Position numbers and translations under genes: made by a program. Below are positions 49,491 to 58,275 of a DNA stretch of 64,000 nucleotides, one piece after another (the first letter of the stretch is position 1; each line of letters opens with the position of its first letter). Source of the DNA: Polaromonas sp. 39-63-25 (lineage in GTDB: Bacteria > Pseudomonadota > Gammaproteobacteria > Burkholderiales > Burkholderiaceae_C); contig NZ_NCJH01000023.1 in assembly GCF_002278925.1 (NCBI RefSeq), positions 1 to 64,000 on the forward strand. The letters are read 5' to 3'. The notes below the pieces were generated by a model that did not search any database, had not been told where the DNA came from, and was given only the letters and a program-made list of their open reading frames with translations.

Positions 49491-50096
49491 ATGAATTACA
49501 CCTTTGCCTCGGCCACCATCCTGCTGCTCTTGATCACCGATCCGCTCGGCAACATCCCGATTTTTGCCAATGCGCTGCGCCACGTCGCGCCCGAGCGGCG
49601 CGCCTTCGTGATCCTGCGCGAGGTGCTGATCGCCTTTTTGCTGCTGCTGGCCTTCATGTTTGTCGGCGACCGCTTCCTGCGCGTGATGAACCTCAGCGAG
49701 TTGTCGCTGCAGATCGCCGGCGCGGTCATCCTGTTTTTGATCGCCCTGCGCATGATTTTTCCAGGCGGCCATCCGGTGGCGGAGCCGCTGCAGGGCGAAC
49801 CCCTGATCGTGCCGCTGGCCATTCCGGCGCTGGCCGGGCCGTCGGCGCTGGCCACCGTGCTGCTGCTGGTATCGCAGGCACCGGCCCGACGCATGGAGTG
49901 GGTGGCGGCGCTGTGCGTGACCATGGCGGTGTGCGCCGTGGTGCTGGTGCTGGCCGAGCGCATCCAGCGGGTGCTGGGCGAACGGGTCGTGCTGGCTTTC
50001 GAGCGCCTGATGGGCCTGATCCTGGTGGCGATTTCGGTCGAGATGCTGCTGCGCGGCATCCAGCTGTTCATCGTCCAGACGCGCGCTGCGGGCTGA
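49491..50096 (+). CDS. MarC-family inner-membrane protein
   Basis: A 201-residue, six-span membrane protein of unknown substrate, related to MarC/NAAT proteins. The two internal repeats each carry the family motif region (ITDPLGNIPIFANAL and PLAIPALAGPSALATVLLLV). The ATG at 49491 gives the family start, with its ribosome site contributed by the preceding repeat. Length is normal. Confidence 0.88.
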   Translation: MNYTFASATILLLLITDPLGNIPIFANALRHVAPERRAFVILREVLIAFLLLLAFMFVGDRFLRVMNLSELSLQIAGAVILFLIALRMIFPGGHPVAEPLQGEPLIVPLAIPALAGPSALATVLLLVSQAPARRMEWVAALCVTMAVCAVVLVLAERIQRVLGERVVLAFERLMGLILVAISVEMLLRGIQLFIVQTRAAG

Positions 50097-50120
50097 CGGG
50101 CGCGCGGCCCCCGCCCTTTC

Positions 50121-51137
50121 TTATTTGACCAGTGCGGCCGGCACGATCTTCTGCTCAATCGCGCCGAAAATCAGCTCGCCGTCCTTGCCCTTCATTTCAA
50201 TGCGGATGGTGTCGCCGTATTTCATGAAAGCCGTCGAAGGCTTGCCGTCCTGGATGGTCTCAATCGCGCGCTTTTCTGCGATGCAGCTGTAACCCTTGGG
50301 CCAGTCGGTCTTGCCCTTGACCTCGACACCCTTGTTGCTGACGGTGCCGGAGCCGATGATGGAGCCGGCGCGCACATTGCGGGTCTTGCAGATGTGGGCA
50401 ATCAGCTGTCCGAAGTGGAAGGTCATCTCCGGCCCGGCGTCACACATGCCGACCTTGCGGCCATTCCAGGTGCTTTGCACGGTCAGGTTCAGGCGGCCGT
50501 GGTCCCAGGCGTCGCCGAGTTCGTCCAGCGTCACCGCCACCGGGCTGAAGGCCGTGGCCGGCTTGCTCTGGAAAAAACCGAAACCCTTGGCCAGCTCGTT
50601 GGGGATCAGGTTGCGCAGGCTCACGTCGTTGGCCAGCATCACCAGTCGTATGCCTTCGAGCGCCTGCTCGGGCGTGCTGGTCATGGGCACGTCGCCGGTG
50701 ATGACCGCCACTTCGGCTTCGAAGTCGATGCCGTAGTCCTCGCTGGGGCAGACCACGTCGTCGCAGGGGCCGATGAAGTCGTCGCTGCCGCCCTGGTACA
50801 TCAGCGGGTCCTTGTAGAAACTGTCGGGCACGTCGGAGTCGCGTGCCTTGCGCACCAGCTCCACATGGTTGATGTAGGCCGAGCCGTCGGCCCACTGGTA
50901 GGCGCGCGGCAGCGGCGCCATGCAGCGCGCCGGCTCGAACGGAAACGCGTGGCGTGCCTTGCCGTTGTTCAGCGTCTCGTACAGGTCCTGCAATTGCGGG
51001 GCGAGGAAGTTCCAGTCGTCGAGCACCTGCTGCAATTTGCTGGCGATGCCCGTCGCATAATGGGCCGTCGACAGGTCGCGCGAGACAACCACGAGCTGGC
51101 CGTCACGTGAGCCGTCTTTGTAGGTAGCGAGTTTCAT
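50121..51137 (-). CDS. Fumarylacetoacetate hydrolase family protein
   Basis: A 338-residue hydrolase/lyase. The metal-binding acid set is visible in YGIDFEAEVAVITGDVPMTS and in ANDVSLRNLI; the C-terminal fold contains GSGTVSNKGVEVKGKTDWPK. It matches the two-domain fumarylacetoacetase-like group used in aromatic degradation. The ATG at 51137 gives the family N-terminus MKLATYKDGSRDGQLVVVSR. It is divergent from an iclR gene, its likely regulator. No other aromatic-pathway gene is in the window. Confidence 0.9.
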   Translation of the reverse strand: MKLATYKDGSRDGQLVVVSRDLSTAHYATGIASKLQQVLDDWNFLAPQLQDLYETLNNGKARHAFPFEPARCMAPLPRAYQWADGSAYINHVELVRKARDSDVPDSFYKDPLMYQGGSDDFIGPCDDVVCPSEDYGIDFEAEVAVITGDVPMTSTPEQALEGIRLVMLANDVSLRNLIPNELAKGFGFFQSKPATAFSPVAVTLDELGDAWDHGRLNLTVQSTWNGRKVGMCDAGPEMTFHFGQLIAHICKTRNVRAGSIIGSGTVSNKGVEVKGKTDWPKGYSCIAEKRAIETIQDGKPSTAFMKYGDTIRIEMKGKDGELIFGAIEQKIVPAALVK

Positions 51138-51225
51138 CAGTTTCCTCTGTTCTGGGGGCCGGATGGGTGAAGCTGATTGCACCCTGCGTACACTCTGCGC
51201 TAGAGTTACGATAAGTGAAATCAAT

Positions 51226-51239
51226 TTACCTAAATGTAA
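51226..51239. promoter_or_regulatory. Candidate operator between the FAH-family and iclR genes
   Basis: TTAC-N6-GTAA, inside an AT-rich stretch in the 124-bp divergent gap. It is well placed for an IclR-type repressor or activator of both genes. Short palindromes in AT-rich DNA also arise by chance. Confidence 0.35.
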
Positions 51240-51261
51240 TTTTTAATTTTAGTCGAATTCC

Positions 51262-52113
51262 ATGAAAGAGCGCAAAACGCCGACCGAAAACTCGCCAGGC
51301 AGCCTGCCCGCCCAGCGTGCAGGCATCCAGTCTGTAGAGGTCGGCTTCAGCCTGCTGCAGGTGCTGGGCGCGTCACCGGGCGCGCTGATGCTGCGCGACC
51401 TGGCCGCTGCAGCCGGCATGAGTGCCGCCAAGGCGCACCGCTACCTCGTGAGTTTCCAGCGGCTAGAGCTGGTGACCCAGGATCCGGGCAGCACACGGTA
51501 TGACCTTGGGCCAGCGGCCCTCAAGCTCGGCCTGGCTTCACTTTCACGGTTGGACAGCGTCAAGCTCGCACGCCAGCGCCTCGCGCCGCTGATGGAGCAG
51601 ATTGGCCAAACCCTGGCGCTGGCGGTGTGGGGCAACCAGGGGCCCACCATCGTGCACTGGGAAGAATCGCCACAGGCCGTCACCGTCAATTTGCGCCTCG
51701 GCGACGTGATGCCTTTGCTGTCCTCGGCCACCGGCCTGTGTTTCTCCGCCTTCATGGCCCAGCCGTCTGCCGGGCGGCGGCACCCCCACGACCGTCTTGC
51801 CCCCTTGCTCAAGAACGAACTGGCACGCATGCACAAGCTCGCGCGCAAGGATGTTCCCCAAACCATGGCCGAGGTCACGGCGGTACTGGAAGAGGTGCGC
51901 CGGCGTGGCCTGGCCCGCGTGGTGGACACCTTGCTGCCCGGAGTGGCCGGATTCTGCGCGCCGGTGTTCGACGCCGACGGGCACCTGGTGCTGGGCGTGG
52001 TGGCGATGGGCTCGCTGGCCAGCTTCGACCCGGCCTGGGACGGCGCCGTAGCCCGGCCGCTGGCAGCTGCCGCACGGCAACTTTCCGCTGATCTGGGATT
52101 CACAGGGGCATGA
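51262..52113 (+). CDS. IclR-family transcriptional regulator
   Basis: A 283-residue regulator. The N-terminal winged helix reads SVEVGFSLLQVLGASPGALM with AAAAGMSAAKAHRYLVSFQR. The C-terminal effector domain (about 100-280) has SSATGLCFSAFMAQPSAGRR and PGVAGFCAPVFDADGHLVLG. It is divergent from the FAH-family gene, suggesting an aromatic-acid effector. Its stop overlaps the DUF3108 start by 4 nt. Confidence 0.92.
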   Translation: MKERKTPTENSPGSLPAQRAGIQSVEVGFSLLQVLGASPGALMLRDLAAAAGMSAAKAHRYLVSFQRLELVTQDPGSTRYDLGPAALKLGLASLSRLDSVKLARQRLAPLMEQIGQTLALAVWGNQGPTIVHWEESPQAVTVNLRLGDVMPLLSSATGLCFSAFMAQPSAGRRHPHDRLAPLLKNELARMHKLARKDVPQTMAEVTAVLEEVRRRGLARVVDTLLPGVAGFCAPVFDADGHLVLGVVAMGSLASFDPAWDGAVARPLAAAARQLSADLGFTGA

Positions 52114-53198
52114 ACACCCCGACCGCCCGGCAGGCCCCAGCGCTGCCGGCGCGACCCCTGATCGCCCTGACCGCGCTGGTGATCCTGGCCCATGTCCTGC
52201 TGCTGCAGGCGGCGCCGCTGGCATGGGGGCCGGTGCCCGACCCGCAGGCGACCGCGCCACGCCCCTTCATCACGCGCACGCTGGAGATCAAGCCGGAACC
52301 GGTCGTGACCAGTGCGCCCGCGGCCACGCCGGTGCGTCCGCGCCCGGTCCGGCGTCGCGCCCCTGTTTCGCAAGCAAATCGGGCACCAGCCCCCGTTTCG
52401 ACAGCGCCAGCAGCTATCGAATCGATAGCGCCATCAGCCGATGACAGCACAAGTCCGGTCGACCCCCAGACCCCGCCACCAGAGGTCACCGCAACCACCA
52501 CCGAACCGGTCGCGCCCACGCCCGTGGAAGCAGCGCCGCCTCCAGACGCCAGCACGGCCCTGACCATCCCCGGCTCGGTGCGCCTGAAATACGTGATGAC
52601 GGGGCGATCAAAAAACATGAACTACAGCGCCTTTGCCCAGCTCGACTGGCTGCAGGACGGCCAGACCTATGACGCCAAGATGGTGGTCAGCGCCCTGTTC
52701 CTGGGATCGCGCAGCATGACCAGCAGCGGCCGCATCACCGCCGACGGCCTGGCGCCAACGCGTTTTCTGGACAAGTCGCGCAGCGAACGCGCGGCGCACT
52801 TCGAGGAAGACAAGGGCAAGATCAGCTTCAGTGCCAACACGCCTGACGCCCCTTGGCTGCGCGGCGCGCAGGACCGCCTCAGTGTTTTCCTGCAACTGGG
52901 CAGCCTGCTCGCCGGCGCCCCGGCCAGCTACCCGGTCGGCAGCAGCGTGTCGCTTTACACCGCCGGCCCGCGCGACGCCGACACCTGGACGTTCACGGTC
53001 GAGTCCGAGGAAACCCTCCAGTTGCCCGCCGGCGAGGCTGCCACGCTCAAGCTCACGCGCAAGCCGCAGCGCGACTACGACCAGACCGTCGAAATCTGGT
53101 TCGCGCCCTCCATGGACTACCTGCCGGTGCGCAGCCGCATCACCCAGCAGAACGGCGACTTCGTCGACCAGCAACTGCGCGTGGTCGAGAAACCCTGA
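52110..53198 (+). CDS. DUF3108-domain protein with an N-terminal span and Pro/Ala-rich linker
   Basis: A 362-residue envelope protein of unknown function. One N-terminal span (LIALTALVILAHVLLLQAAP) is followed by a Pro/Ala/Thr-rich TonB-like linker (about residues 40-160) and a C-terminal DUF3108 beta-domain (YSAFAQLDWLQDGQTYDAKM; VEIWFAPSMDYLPVRSRITQ). Residues 87-107 are encoded across an antisense copy of the dispersed repeat. ATGA overlaps the iclR stop, but the two genes need not be related in function. Confidence 0.75.
   Translation: MNTPTARQAPALPARPLIALTALVILAHVLLLQAAPLAWGPVPDPQATAPRPFITRTLEIKPEPVVTSAPAATPVRPRPVRRRAPVSQANRAPAPVSTAPAAIESIAPSADDSTSPVDPQTPPPEVTATTTEPVAPTPVEAAPPPDASTALTIPGSVRLKYVMTGRSKNMNYSAFAQLDWLQDGQTYDAKMVVSALFLGSRSMTSSGRITADGLAPTRFLDKSRSERAAHFEEDKGKISFSANTPDAPWLRGAQDRLSVFLQLGSLLAGAPASYPVGSSVSLYTAGPRDADTWTFTVESEETLQLPAGEAATLKLTRKPQRDYDQTVEIWFAPSMDYLPVRSRITQQNGDFVDQQLRVVEKP
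52370..52429 (-). repeat. GCTAT-type dispersed repeat, copy H (inside the DUF3108 linker, antisense)
   Basis: On the minus strand it opens GCTATCGATTCGATAGCTG, continues CTGGCGCTGTCGAAACGGGG, then GCTGGTGCCCGATTTGC. All family anchors are present, and the frame of the host gene is kept. Confidence 0.7.
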
Positions 53199-53274
53199 CA
53201 TCCGCAGGCGCCAGCGCGTCTCTTTCCTTCACGATGTGATTTTTTTGGCATTTCAGGGATTAACCCTGTGGCTC

Positions 53275-53302
53275 TTGAACTCCGCCCAGCCGTTGATATA
53301 TA
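53275..53302 (+). promoter_or_regulatory. Sigma-70 promoter of the DUF3567 gene
   Basis: TTGAAC (53275-53280), a 16-bp spacer and TATATA (53297-53302); TATAGA two bases on is an alternative -10. The predicted start is near 53310, giving a short leader with an AAGGAA ribosome site. Confidence 0.65.
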
Positions 53303-53329
53303 GATACAAGAAAAGAAGGAAACCACACC

Positions 53330-53611
53330 ATGCAAATGCTCTACGACTCCGAATCCTTTGCGGTGGTGCAGATTCATGCCAACGCCCCAGAGGAGTCTGC
53401 GCCCGCCCCGGCCGTGCCCCAGCTCGTGCGCAACGGCTTTGAAATTGTCGACAAACGCTCCGGCAAGGAGGTCTATCTGGACGGCTCCTGGGCCGAACTG
53501 TTCCAGCAGCGCCTGAACGTCTGGCAGAAAAACACGCCGACGCAGGAAGAAGTCGAGGACATGCTCGAAAGTTATGCCGAACTGGCGCACACGCCGGTGG
53601 GACTGCACTGA
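53330..53611 (+). CDS. DUF3567-family protein
   Basis: A 93-residue cytosolic protein. It begins MQMLYDSESFAVVQIHANAP and contains GFEIVDKRSGKEVYLDGSWA and PTQEEVEDMLESYAELAHTP, typical of the betaproteobacterial DUF3567 family. Function is unknown. It has its own clear promoter and a good ribosome site (AAGGAA). Confidence 0.85.
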   Translation: MQMLYDSESFAVVQIHANAPEESAPAPAVPQLVRNGFEIVDKRSGKEVYLDGSWAELFQQRLNVWQKNTPTQEEVEDMLESYAELAHTPVGLH

Positions 53612-53694
53612 AGCGGCCTGAGTGCCCATGCCTTGGTCGCCACCCGGCGGATGGCCGGCAACTTCCGGCAAGCTCCAGAATGGAAGACGCGGAC

Positions 53695-54753
53695 TCAGTC
53701 CGCCGGATACAGCCAGCGGTACAGCGGCGCCACCAGAATGAGCACCGCCACGAGCCGGCACACCTGAAACGCCGTGACCACCGGCACACCGAGCTGCAGC
53801 ACCTTGGCGGTGATGGCCATTTCGGCGATGCCGCCCGGGGAGGTCCCCAGAATCAGCGTGGCCAGCGGCAGGCCGGTGACCCATGCCAGCAGTGCGGCGA
53901 AGCCGCTGCAGAGCACCAACATGCCCAGGGTTCCCAGCACCACCGAGGCCATCCAGCGCGGCGCCGCGTGCAGAAAGGTCGGTGAAAACCGCACGCCCAG
54001 CCCCACCGCAATCAACAGTTGCGCGGTGTTGGTCAACCAGGGCGGAATGCCCGACAGATGCAGGCTGGCCATCGTCAGGCCCATGGTCACCAGCAGCGGC
54101 CCCATGAACCACGGGTTGGCCCGGCCCAGCCGCAGCATCAACCAGGCACCCGCGGCGGTGGCCAAGGCCAGCGCGGCCAGGCCAGGCACGTTCACCGCGC
54201 GCAGCACCGGCGGGTTCAGATCCAGGCCATGCAGGCCGCTGAACTGCATCGCAAAAGGAATGCTCACCGTGACCAGCAGCAGCCGCAGGCTGTGCGAGGC
54301 CGCCACCAGGTCGGTGCGCGCATGGGCACGTTCAGCCAGCAGGGTCATCTCGGAAGCGCCGCCTATGGCACCCGCGAAATAACTGGTGGCACGCATCGCC
54401 GGCGCCGGCACGCCGGGCATGCGCGGTGCATTGACACGGTGCAACCAGCCGCCGAAGGCCAGGCCCAGCCCCAGCGCCCAGGCAATCGCCAGGGCGATGG
54501 CCCACCACAGGCTGCCCACCAGCGCGGTCACCTGCGGCGTGAAATAGAGGCCCAGCGCCGTACCGATCACCCATTGGCCGGTGTTGTTCAGCGGCCGCCA
54601 GCTGGCAGTCGGCGTGCCGGCGATCGAGGCGCAGGCCGTGGCCAGCAGCGGGCCAATCATCCACGGCAGGGGCGTGCCGATCCAGACACAAAGCCATGCG
54701 CCAGCCAGCGCCAGCAACAGGGTGAAAACAACATGAAAGGGCTTGAGACGCAT
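53695..54753 (-). CDS. AbrB-family membrane protein
   Basis: A 352-residue protein with about ten spans in two similar halves, each carrying a Gly-rich segment: SYFAGAIGGASEMTLLAERA and LILGTSPGGIAEMAITAKVL. This is the AbrB (ammonia-monooxygenase-associated, AbrB_dup) family, of uncertain transport function; it is not the DNA-binding AbrB. The ATG at 54753 gives the family start MRLKPFHVVFTLLLALAGAW. It is divergent from the ChaN-like gene. Confidence 0.85.
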   Translation of the reverse strand: MRLKPFHVVFTLLLALAGAWLCVWIGTPLPWMIGPLLATACASIAGTPTASWRPLNNTGQWVIGTALGLYFTPQVTALVGSLWWAIALAIAWALGLGLAFGGWLHRVNAPRMPGVPAPAMRATSYFAGAIGGASEMTLLAERAHARTDLVAASHSLRLLLVTVSIPFAMQFSGLHGLDLNPPVLRAVNVPGLAALALATAAGAWLMLRLGRANPWFMGPLLVTMGLTMASLHLSGIPPWLTNTAQLLIAVGLGVRFSPTFLHAAPRWMASVVLGTLGMLVLCSGFAALLAWVTGLPLATLILGTSPGGIAEMAITAKVLQLGVPVVTAFQVCRLVAVLILVAPLYRWLYPAD

Positions 54754-54850
54754 CCCGAAAAAAAAAAAGCAAGAGGCAAGAGGTGCGGGGCATGGGCCGG
54801 CAGGCAACCGCCGGTTTTCAGATGGGGCTAGTATCGCCTTGACCAACACC

Positions 54851-55735
54851 ATGAACACCACCATCCCCACCTTCCCGAAACCGCGCCGGGGCCTTGCCGT
54901 CCTGGTCCCGCTGCTGATCATGCTGCTGGCCGCCTGCGCCAGAGTGCCAGAACCCCGGCTGTTTCCGCATGCGCCCAATGACATCACGGCACGCACCGAG
55001 GCCCTGCTGCCTGCCGACGTGATCCTGCTCGGCGAACAGCACGATGCATCCGACCACCAGGACATTCAGCGGCAGGTCATCGAGTACCTGGCGGTGCGCG
55101 GCCGGCTGGCCGCCGTGGCATTGGAGATGGCAGAAGCCGGCACCAGCACCGCGGCCCTGAAATCGAACAGCACCCAGCTGCAGGTGCAGGCCGCCCTGGG
55201 CTGGAACAACAAGAGCTGGCCCTGGGCGGCCTACGGCCCGGCGGTGATGGCGGCCGTCAAGGCCGGCGTGCCGGTGCTGGGCGCCAACCTGCCGGCAGCG
55301 CAGGTACGAGAAGCCATGGCCGACAGCCGACTGGACCAGCCCCTGCCCGGGCCCGCGCTCAAGGCCCAGCAGCAGCTGATACGCATCGGCCACTGCGGCT
55401 TGTTGCCGGAGGACCGCATCTCCCCGATGACACGCGTCCAGATCGCGCGCGACATCCGCATGGCGCGCACGCTGCAGCAGGCGGCCCTGCCCGGAAAGAC
55501 AGTGGTGTTGCTGGCCGGCAGCGGCCACGTCAACCGCACGCTGGGTGTGCCCCAGCATCTGCCGCCCGGCCTCCATGCCAAGGCTGTGCAACTACGCGCC
55601 GGTCCGGCAACAAACGCGCCGGATGCGCGCCAGGAGGCCGAAAACAGGGCAGCGTTTGACGCCGTGTGGCCCACCCCGGCCGTGCCGGAGCAGGACTACT
55701 GCGCAAGTTTGAAGGAGAAGCCCGGGGCGAAATAG
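54851..55735 (+). CDS. ChaN-family haem-binding-type lipoprotein
   Basis: A 294-residue lipoprotein. The signal ends in the lipobox LLAAC (VLVPLLIMLLAACARVPEPR). The ChaN fold shows DVILLGEQHDASDHQDIQRQ, VALEMAEAG and AGSGHVNRTLGVPQHLPPG. ChaN-type proteins bind haem in Campylobacter and may act in iron uptake; the ligand here is not shown. TAGTAT lies 16 nt upstream of the ATG and no ribosome site is obvious. Confidence 0.85.
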   Translation: MNTTIPTFPKPRRGLAVLVPLLIMLLAACARVPEPRLFPHAPNDITARTEALLPADVILLGEQHDASDHQDIQRQVIEYLAVRGRLAAVALEMAEAGTSTAALKSNSTQLQVQAALGWNNKSWPWAAYGPAVMAAVKAGVPVLGANLPAAQVREAMADSRLDQPLPGPALKAQQQLIRIGHCGLLPEDRISPMTRVQIARDIRMARTLQQAALPGKTVVLLAGSGHVNRTLGVPQHLPPGLHAKAVQLRAGPATNAPDARQEAENRAAFDAVWPTPAVPEQDYCASLKEKPGAK

Positions 55736-55755
55736 CCCCGGCCCCTATCGCGCCC

Positions 55756-57096
55756 TCAGGCGTTCTTTTTGATGGCGTCCGCCACCACACTGACGATGCG
55801 CTCGATGTGCTCTTTTTCCACGATGTAGGGTGGGCAGATCACGATGTTGTCGGCCGCCGGGCGCACCAGCACGCCGTGTTTGAAGCAATCCATGAAGATG
55901 TCGTAGGCGCGTTTGCCCGGCGCACCGGCGATGGACGCCAGCTCCACCGCACCGGCCAGGCCCAGGCTGCGGATGCCGACCACATTGGGCAGACCCTTGA
56001 AGCCGCTGTGCATGGCGTCGCCAAGCACGGTGCCCATCTGTCCGGCGCGTTCAAACAGCTTTTCTTCCTTGAACAGGCCCAGCGTGGCAATGGCCGCGGC
56101 GCAGGCCACCGGGTGGCCCGAGTAGGTGTAGCCGTGGAAAAACTCCACCGCATGCGCCGGGCTGTCGGCATTGGCTTCCATCATGGTGTTGTAGATGCGG
56201 TCGGTGCAGATCACGCCGCCCAATGGAATCACGCCGTTGGTCACGCACTTGGCGAAGTTCAGCATGTCGGGCACCACGCCGTAATAGTCGGCGCCGAAAT
56301 TCGTGCCCATGCGGCCGAAGCCGGTGATGACTTCGTCAAAAATCAGCAGGATGCCGTGTTTGTCACAGATCTCGCGCAGGCGCTTGAGGTAGCCCTTGGG
56401 CGGCAGGTACCAGCCGGCGCTGCCGGCCACCGGCTCGACAATCACCGCGGCGATGTTGCTCGCGTCGTGCAGCGGCAAAATGCGCTGCTCCAGCTCCAGC
56501 AGGATGTCTTCTTCCCAGACCGGCTCGGCGCCATGGATGTAGGCGTGTTTGACCGGGTCGTGGATGAAGCGCATGTGGTCCACCCGGGGCAGCAAGGCCG
56601 AGCCGTATACCTTGCGGTTGGCCGGAATGCCGCCCACGCTCATGCCGCCGAAACCGACGCCGTGATAACCCTTTTCGCGGCCGATGAAGACATTGCGGTG
56701 GCCCTCGCCGCGTGCGCGGTGGTAGGCCAGCGCCACCTTGAGCGAGGTGTCGGCCGCTTCCGAACCGGAATTGCAGAACAGCACCTGGTTCAGATCGCCC
56801 GGCGCCATGCCGGCAATCAGGTCGGCGGCCTTGAAGGCCTGGTCGTTGCTGGCCTGGAAGGCGGTCGCGTAGTCCAGCGTGTCGAGCTGCTTCTTGATGG
56901 CTTCGTTGATCGGCTTGCGGTTATGACCGGCGCCCACGCACCACAGGCTGGAGATGCCGTCGAGCACCTGCTTGCCGTCGTGTGTCGTGAAAAACATGCC
57001 GTCGGCTTTCACAAAAACCCGCGGGTCTTTCTTGAAGCTGCGGTTCGGCGTGAACGGCAACCACTGGTGGTCCATATTGAAATCTTGATAGGCCAT
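55756..57096 (-). CDS. Omega-amino acid (beta-alanine-type)--pyruvate aminotransferase
   Basis: A 446-residue class-III PLP aminotransferase. The family start MAYQDFNMDHQWLPFTPNRS, FCNSGSEAADTSLKVALAYH (phosphate site), LIFDEVITGFGRMGTNFGAD and the PLP lysine in MLNFAKCVTNGVIPLGG are clear. The acceptor and donor are inferred from family (pyruvate; beta-alanine or similar omega-amino acid). The ATG at 57096 gives the family length. It is divergent from purU, with a MITE-like element between. Confidence 0.9.
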   Translation of the reverse strand: MAYQDFNMDHQWLPFTPNRSFKKDPRVFVKADGMFFTTHDGKQVLDGISSLWCVGAGHNRKPINEAIKKQLDTLDYATAFQASNDQAFKAADLIAGMAPGDLNQVLFCNSGSEAADTSLKVALAYHRARGEGHRNVFIGREKGYHGVGFGGMSVGGIPANRKVYGSALLPRVDHMRFIHDPVKHAYIHGAEPVWEEDILLELEQRILPLHDASNIAAVIVEPVAGSAGWYLPPKGYLKRLREICDKHGILLIFDEVITGFGRMGTNFGADYYGVVPDMLNFAKCVTNGVIPLGGVICTDRIYNTMMEANADSPAHAVEFFHGYTYSGHPVACAAAIATLGLFKEEKLFERAGQMGTVLGDAMHSGFKGLPNVVGIRSLGLAGAVELASIAGAPGKRAYDIFMDCFKHGVLVRPAADNIVICPPYIVEKEHIERIVSVVADAIKKNA

Positions 57097-57140
57097 GGCG
57101 AAATCTCCTGCTAGAAAAATGGGCAGCCGGGTTTTGGCGC

Positions 57141-57305
57141 TAGTACTGCAGCACGGAAGTAGCGAAACAAAATGAAAGTGATGGCTTCGTGCCCAGGGCA
57201 AGGCGCCAGCGGCAGCGAAGGCTGTACGCCTTCGCAAGGATGGCAACGCCGCCATGGGTGCGAAGGCGCGCTTTCATGTTTCGATATTTTCGGGTTGCAG
57301 TACTA
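57141..57305. mobile_element. 165-bp MITE-like element with terminal inverted repeats
   Basis: The ends are imperfect inverted repeats of about 38 bp. The left end reads TAGTACTGCAGCACGGAAG then TAGCGAAACAAAATGAAAG; the right end, complemented, reads TAGTACTGCAACCCGAAAAT then ATCGAAACATGAAAG. Both ends begin with TA, compatible with a TA target as in IS630/Tc1-type elements. The middle holds further GC-rich inverted repeats (AAGGCG.../...CGCCTT) and no transposase gene. It sits between the divergent aminotransferase and purU genes. Confidence 0.65.
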
Positions 57306-57388
57306 AGTCATGCATTCTGGCACTCCCGGCGACAATGTGCTTTCCGGCAAGCACCTGGCGGCCGGCCACCTGCGACAATTCATCCCCC

Positions 57389-58261
57389 ATGAGCCCTACT
57401 TATATCCTCACCCTGTCCTGCCCCGACCGCCCGGGCATTGTTCATGCGGTTTCCGGCTTTCTGTTCGAACGCGGCGGCAACATCCTGGAAGCGGCGCAGT
57501 TCAGCGACGACAAGCGCGACGACCCGGCGGCCGATGCCACGGGCCTCTTTTTCATGCGCGTCAGTTTTGCCTGCGACCAGCTCTCCTATGAAGAACTCAG
57601 GGAACAGGTCGGCGTGCTCGGTGTGCTGTTCGACATGCGCTGGGGCCTGCACCAGACCACCGAGCCCATGCGCACCGTGCTCATGGTCAGCAAGGAAGGG
57701 CATTGCCTGAACGACCTGCTGTTTCGCTGGAAGTCCGGGCTGCTGCCGCTGGACATCCGCGCCATCGTCTCCAACCACCGCGATTTTTACCAGCTGGCTG
57801 CCAGCTACAACGTACCCTTCCACCACATTCCGGTCACGGCCGCGACCAAGGAAAAGGCCGAAAAGAAACAGTACGACATCATCGAGGCCGAAGGCGCCGA
57901 ACTGGTGGTGCTGGCGCGTTACATGCAGATCCTGAGCAACGACCTGTGCAAAAAGCTGGCCGGCCGTGCGATCAACATCCACCACTCGTTTCTGCCCAGC
58001 TTCAAGGGCGCCAAGCCTTACTACCAGGCCCACGCCCGCGGCGTGAAGCTGATAGGCGCCACCGCGCACTACGTGACGGCCGACCTCGACGAAGGCCCGA
58101 TCATCGAGCAGGACGTGGCCCGGGCCGACCACAGCAAAACGGTAGAGGCCCTGACCGCCATGGGGCGCGACACCGAAAGCCAGGTGCTGGCGCGCGCCGT
58201 GCTCTGGCACAGCGAACACCGCGTGCTGCTCAACGGTCACAAAACCGTCATATTTAAATGA
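57389..58261 (+). CDS. purU: Formyltetrahydrofolate deformylase
   Basis: Releases formate and tetrahydrofolate from 10-formyl-tetrahydrofolate, balancing one-carbon and purine pools. It has 290 residues. An N-terminal ACT domain (LTLSCPDRPGIVHAVSGFLF) precedes the formyltransferase-like domain (INIHHSFLPSFKGAKPYYQA; TADLDEGPIIEQDVARADHS). GACAAT lies 9 nt before the ATG with no ribosome site, suggesting a nearly leaderless mRNA. Confidence 0.95.
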   Translation: MSPTYILTLSCPDRPGIVHAVSGFLFERGGNILEAAQFSDDKRDDPAADATGLFFMRVSFACDQLSYEELREQVGVLGVLFDMRWGLHQTTEPMRTVLMVSKEGHCLNDLLFRWKSGLLPLDIRAIVSNHRDFYQLAASYNVPFHHIPVTAATKEKAEKKQYDIIEAEGAELVVLARYMQILSNDLCKKLAGRAINIHHSFLPSFKGAKPYYQAHARGVKLIGATAHYVTADLDEGPIIEQDVARADHSKTVEALTAMGRDTESQVLARAVLWHSEHRVLLNGHKTVIFK

Positions 58262-58275
58262 CTGCAGTTTGAGAA

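Noticed and set aside
51141-51224. N-terminal extension of the FAH-family protein
   Set aside because: The family start is at 51137, and the extension would cover the divergent control region.
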